Shown: positions 4,156-5,971 of the stretch, piece after piece | Position numbering within the stretch: the first letter of the stretch is position 1 | Layout of the letters: every line of letters begins with the position of its first letter | Source of the DNA: Oscillospiraceae bacterium | GTDB lineage: Bacteria > Bacillota > Clostridia > Oscillospirales > Acutalibacteraceae | Assembly: GCA_021640185.1 (NCBI GenBank) | Contig: JAJXDX010000143.1 | Location: 1 to 5,971, forward strand | Reading direction: 5' to 3' | Length of the DNA stretch: 5,971 nucleotides | Program-made: the position numbers and the translations under genes | The notes under the pieces: generated by a model | The model's input: only the letters and a program-made list of their open reading frames with translations | What the model was told of the DNA's origin: nothing | The model's database searches: none

Positions 4156-5523
4156 TTATGTCCGTGCAACGGCATCGAACGCCTCGCGCACGGTGCGTGC
4201 GGCAACGATCTCGATGTCCGTCCGTTTGGCCAGCTGCACGGCATTGTGGTACGGCAGCACCACGCGGCGGAAGCCCATGCGCGCCGCCTCGCCCACGCGC
4301 AGCTCCGCATTGGATACCGCGCGCAGCTCGCCGGTCAATCCGACCTCGCCGAAGGCCAGCAGATCGTCCGGGATCACGGCATCCTTCAGCCCGGAGATCA
4401 GCGCCAGCGCCACCGGCAGGTCGACCGCCGGTTCGTCCAGCCACAGCCCACCGACGACGTTGACATACACGTCCAGCGTCGAAAAGAAGTATCCGGCCCG
4501 TTTTTCCAGCACCGCCAAGATCAGCGACAGCCGGTTGTAGTCGAACCCGGTCGCCATACGCCGCGGATTGCCGAACCCGGTGGGCGACACCAGCCCCTGC
4601 ACCTCGGCCAGCATCGGGCGCGTGCCTTCGATCGTACACGCGACGCACGCGCCGCTGACGTTCTGCGGCCGGCCGGCCAGCAGCATCTCGGAGGGGTTGT
4701 CCACCTCGACCAGACCCCGGTCGCCCATCTCGAACACGCCGACCTCGTTGGTCGAGCCGTAGCGGTTCTTCACGCACCGCAGCAGACGGTAGCTGGAGTG
4801 GCGGTCGCCCTCGAAATACAGCACACAGTCGACGATGTGCTCCATCACCTTCGGCCCGGCGATCGCGCCGTCCTTGTTGACGTGGCCGACGATGAACACC
4901 GGCACGTCCATGCGCTTGGCACAGCGCATGATGGCGGCGGTGCATTCGCGCACCTGCGTCACGCTGCCGGAGGCGGAGGACACGGCGGCATAGTTCATCG
5001 TTTGGATCGAATCGACGATCACGATGTCCGGTTCGGTCTGCTGCATGGCGGCCAGCACCGTGTCCAGATCGTTCTCGCACAAAATGTAAAGCTCGTCCGG
5101 CGCAACGTGCAGCCGATCCGCCCGCAGCTTGATCTGCCCTTCGGATTCCTCGCCGGAAACATACAGGATGCGCAGCGTCTGGCCCAGATGCGCGCAGATC
5201 TGCAGCAGCAGCGTCGATTTGCCGATGCCGGGATCTCCGCCGATCAGCATCAGCCCGCCGCGCACGATGCCGCCGCCCAGCACCCGGTCAAGCTCCCGCA
5301 GCCCGGTGTGATAGCGCTGCTGCGTGTCCTGCCGGACGGCGGTCAGCTTCATCGCCGTCGCGCGGCGCGGCGCGCCGCCGCCTGCCGCGGCCGGGGCCGC
5401 CGGCGTGACGATCTCCTCCTCCATGGTGTTCCACGCCCCGCACGACGGGCAGCGCCCCACCCATTTGAGCGACTGCGCGCCGCACTCCGTGCAGATGAAC
5501 GCGGTCTTGGTCTTGCCTGCCAT
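4156..5523 (-). CDS. radA: DNA repair/recombination protein RadA (Sms)
   Basis: RadA is a cytoplasmic RecA-like ATPase that promotes branch migration and processing of recombination intermediates. The 455-aa length is normal for the family. In order: a four-Cys zinc finger (C11, C14, C25, C28; CTEC and CPSC); the RecA-type core with Walker A GGDPGIGKST at 95-104 and Walker B IVIVD ending at D171; the RadA motif at 252-256, here KNRYG rather than the usual KNRFG; and a C-terminal Lon-protease-like domain from about 280, including GEVGLTGEL at 392-400. The ATG at 5523 is preceded by a perfect AAAGGAGG (5530-5537) at 6-nt spacing, which fixes the start. The stop is TAA at 4156-4158. No poly-U terminator follows directly; the first candidate is at 4019-4043, so read-through into galM is possible. 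Identification is secure. Confidence 0.97.
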   Translation of the reverse strand: MAGKTKTAFICTECGAQSLKWVGRCPSCGAWNTMEEEIVTPAAPAAAGGGAPRRATAMKLTAVRQDTQQRYHTGLRELDRVLGGGIVRGGLMLIGGDPGIGKSTLLLQICAHLGQTLRILYVSGEESEGQIKLRADRLHVAPDELYILCENDLDTVLAAMQQTEPDIVIVDSIQTMNYAAVSSASGSVTQVRECTAAIMRCAKRMDVPVFIVGHVNKDGAIAGPKVMEHIVDCVLYFEGDRHSSYRLLRCVKNRYGSTNEVGVFEMGDRGLVEVDNPSEMLLAGRPQNVSGACVACTIEGTRPMLAEVQGLVSPTGFGNPRRMATGFDYNRLSLILAVLEKRAGYFFSTLDVYVNVVGGLWLDEPAVDLPVALALISGLKDAVIPDDLLAFGEVGLTGELRAVSNAELRVGEAARMGFRRVVLPYHNAVQLAKRTDIEIVAARTVREAFDAVART

Positions 5524-5550
5524 GGTGCGCCTCCTTTGCTCGTCCGTGCG

Positions 5551-5971
5551 TCACGGCTCCGCCGCATAGGCGACGAAGCCGAACGCGATCGCCGCCGCCA
5601 TGCGCTGCCGGTAGTCCGGGCGGCACAGCAGCGCACATTCCTCCGGGTTGGATAAAAACCCGCATTCCACCAATACGGCGGGCGTCTGCGTGTGATAGAG
5701 CAGATAGATCCCGTCCGTCGCTTTTTTCAGTTCGCGGCGGTTGTCCGGCTGGACGCCGGACACGATGCTTTGGCGGATATGCTCCGCCAGCCGCGCCCCG
5801 TCCGGATGATTGCCGGAATAGAACATCTGCGCGCCACGGTATTTCGACACGGAAAAATGGTTGGCGTGCACCGAGAGGACGGCCTCCGCCTCACGGTACA
5901 GCGCCAAACGCTTCTGCATATCGCTGACTTTTTTCTGCCGCGCGCCCACCGCGTCCGCGTCGTGGATGGAC
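5551..5971 (-). CDS. cwlD: CwlD-like N-acetylmuramoyl-L-alanine amidase, C-terminal part (5' end beyond window)
   Basis: This is a zinc-dependent amidase_3-family enzyme that cuts the amide bond between N-acetylmuramic acid and the stem peptide of peptidoglycan. The reading frame runs off the right edge; 139 codons plus a TGA stop are visible, and roughly 100 N-terminal residues of a typical CwlD (about 235 aa) are missing. Visible family signatures are KKVSDM, SVHANHF (the His that ligates zinc in this family), YRGAQMFYSG, and near the C-terminus AVLVECGFLSNPEE, whose Glu is the usual catalytic residue. An in-frame GTG at 5947-5949 is internal, because recognisable family sequence (SIHDADA) continues upstream of it. 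In spore formers CwlD acts with PdaA to make muramic delta-lactam in the cortex. That role is inferred, since other amidase_3 enzymes share these motifs. radA follows after 27 nt, suggesting co-transcription. Confidence 0.85.
   Translation of the reverse strand, partial: SIHDADAVGARQKKVSDMQKRLALYREAEAVLSVHANHFSVSKYRGAQMFYSGNHPDGARLAEHIRQSIVSGVQPDNRRELKKATDGIYLLYHTQTPAVLVECGFLSNPEECALLCRPDYRQRMAAAIAFGFVAYAAEP

Noticed and set aside
4045..5655. Long plus-strand open frame (536 codons) opposite radA and cwlD
   Set aside because: Same reasoning: antisense shadow of clear genes with low-complexity His/Arg/Gln composition and no recognisable domain.
1..5971. Mobile element, CRISPR array, defence or toxin-antitoxin system
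   Set aside because: No direct repeat arrays, transposase or integrase motifs, or paired small toxin/antitoxin frames were seen. All confident genes are conserved chromosomal housekeeping or envelope genes.

Overview
The window is a compact, GC-rich stretch in which every recognisable gene lies on the minus strand. Transcription therefore runs from high to low coordinates. The gene set (a CwlD-type amidase, RadA/Sms, RsmD, CoaD, a coiled-coil protein next to coaD, and an LCP-family protein), the strong AGGAGG-type ribosome sites and the high GC suggest a GC-rich Clostridia member, perhaps an Oscillospirales/Ruminococcaceae-type gut Firmicute. That placement is inferred from family resemblance and gene order. 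A CwlD homologue hints at endospore formation but does not prove it.

Layout, in the direction of transcription: the C-terminal 139 codons of a CwlD-like N-acetylmuramoyl-L-alanine amidase, cut by the right edge (5971-5551); radA (5523-4156); a 149-nt gap holding a good sigma-A promoter, three overlapping hairpins and a galM ribosome site (4155-4007); galM, aldose 1-epimerase (4006-2948); rsmD, 16S rRNA m2G966 methyltransferase (2914-2363); coaD, phosphopantetheine adenylyltransferase (2366-1872, overlapping rsmD by ATGA); a conserved coiled-coil protein of unknown role (1869-1381); an LCP-family membrane protein (1368-271); and about 270 bases of non-coding sequence with a very strong terminator at 53-88.

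Genes from galM to the LCP gene are so tightly packed (gaps of 33, -4, 2 and 12 nt) that they probably form one operon. It would be driven from the promoter at 4085-4113, with possible read-through from cwlD-radA. The products are mostly housekeeping: DNA recombination and repair (RadA), ribosome maturation (RsmD), CoA synthesis (CoaD), hexose mutarotation (GalM), and wall remodelling or wall-polymer attachment (CwlD, LCP).

No defence system, mobile element, CRISPR array, tRNA or rRNA was found. The two most interesting regions are non-coding. First, the galM leader can be drawn as a three-segment attenuator (anti-antiterminator, antiterminator, terminator) starting at the predicted transcript 5' end. 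Second, the region after the LCP gene could encode a roughly 124-nt small RNA on the minus strand: a -10-like box, a long closed helix, a linker containing UCCUCC, and a terminator with a GCAA tetraloop. Both are hypotheses read by eye from the sequence.
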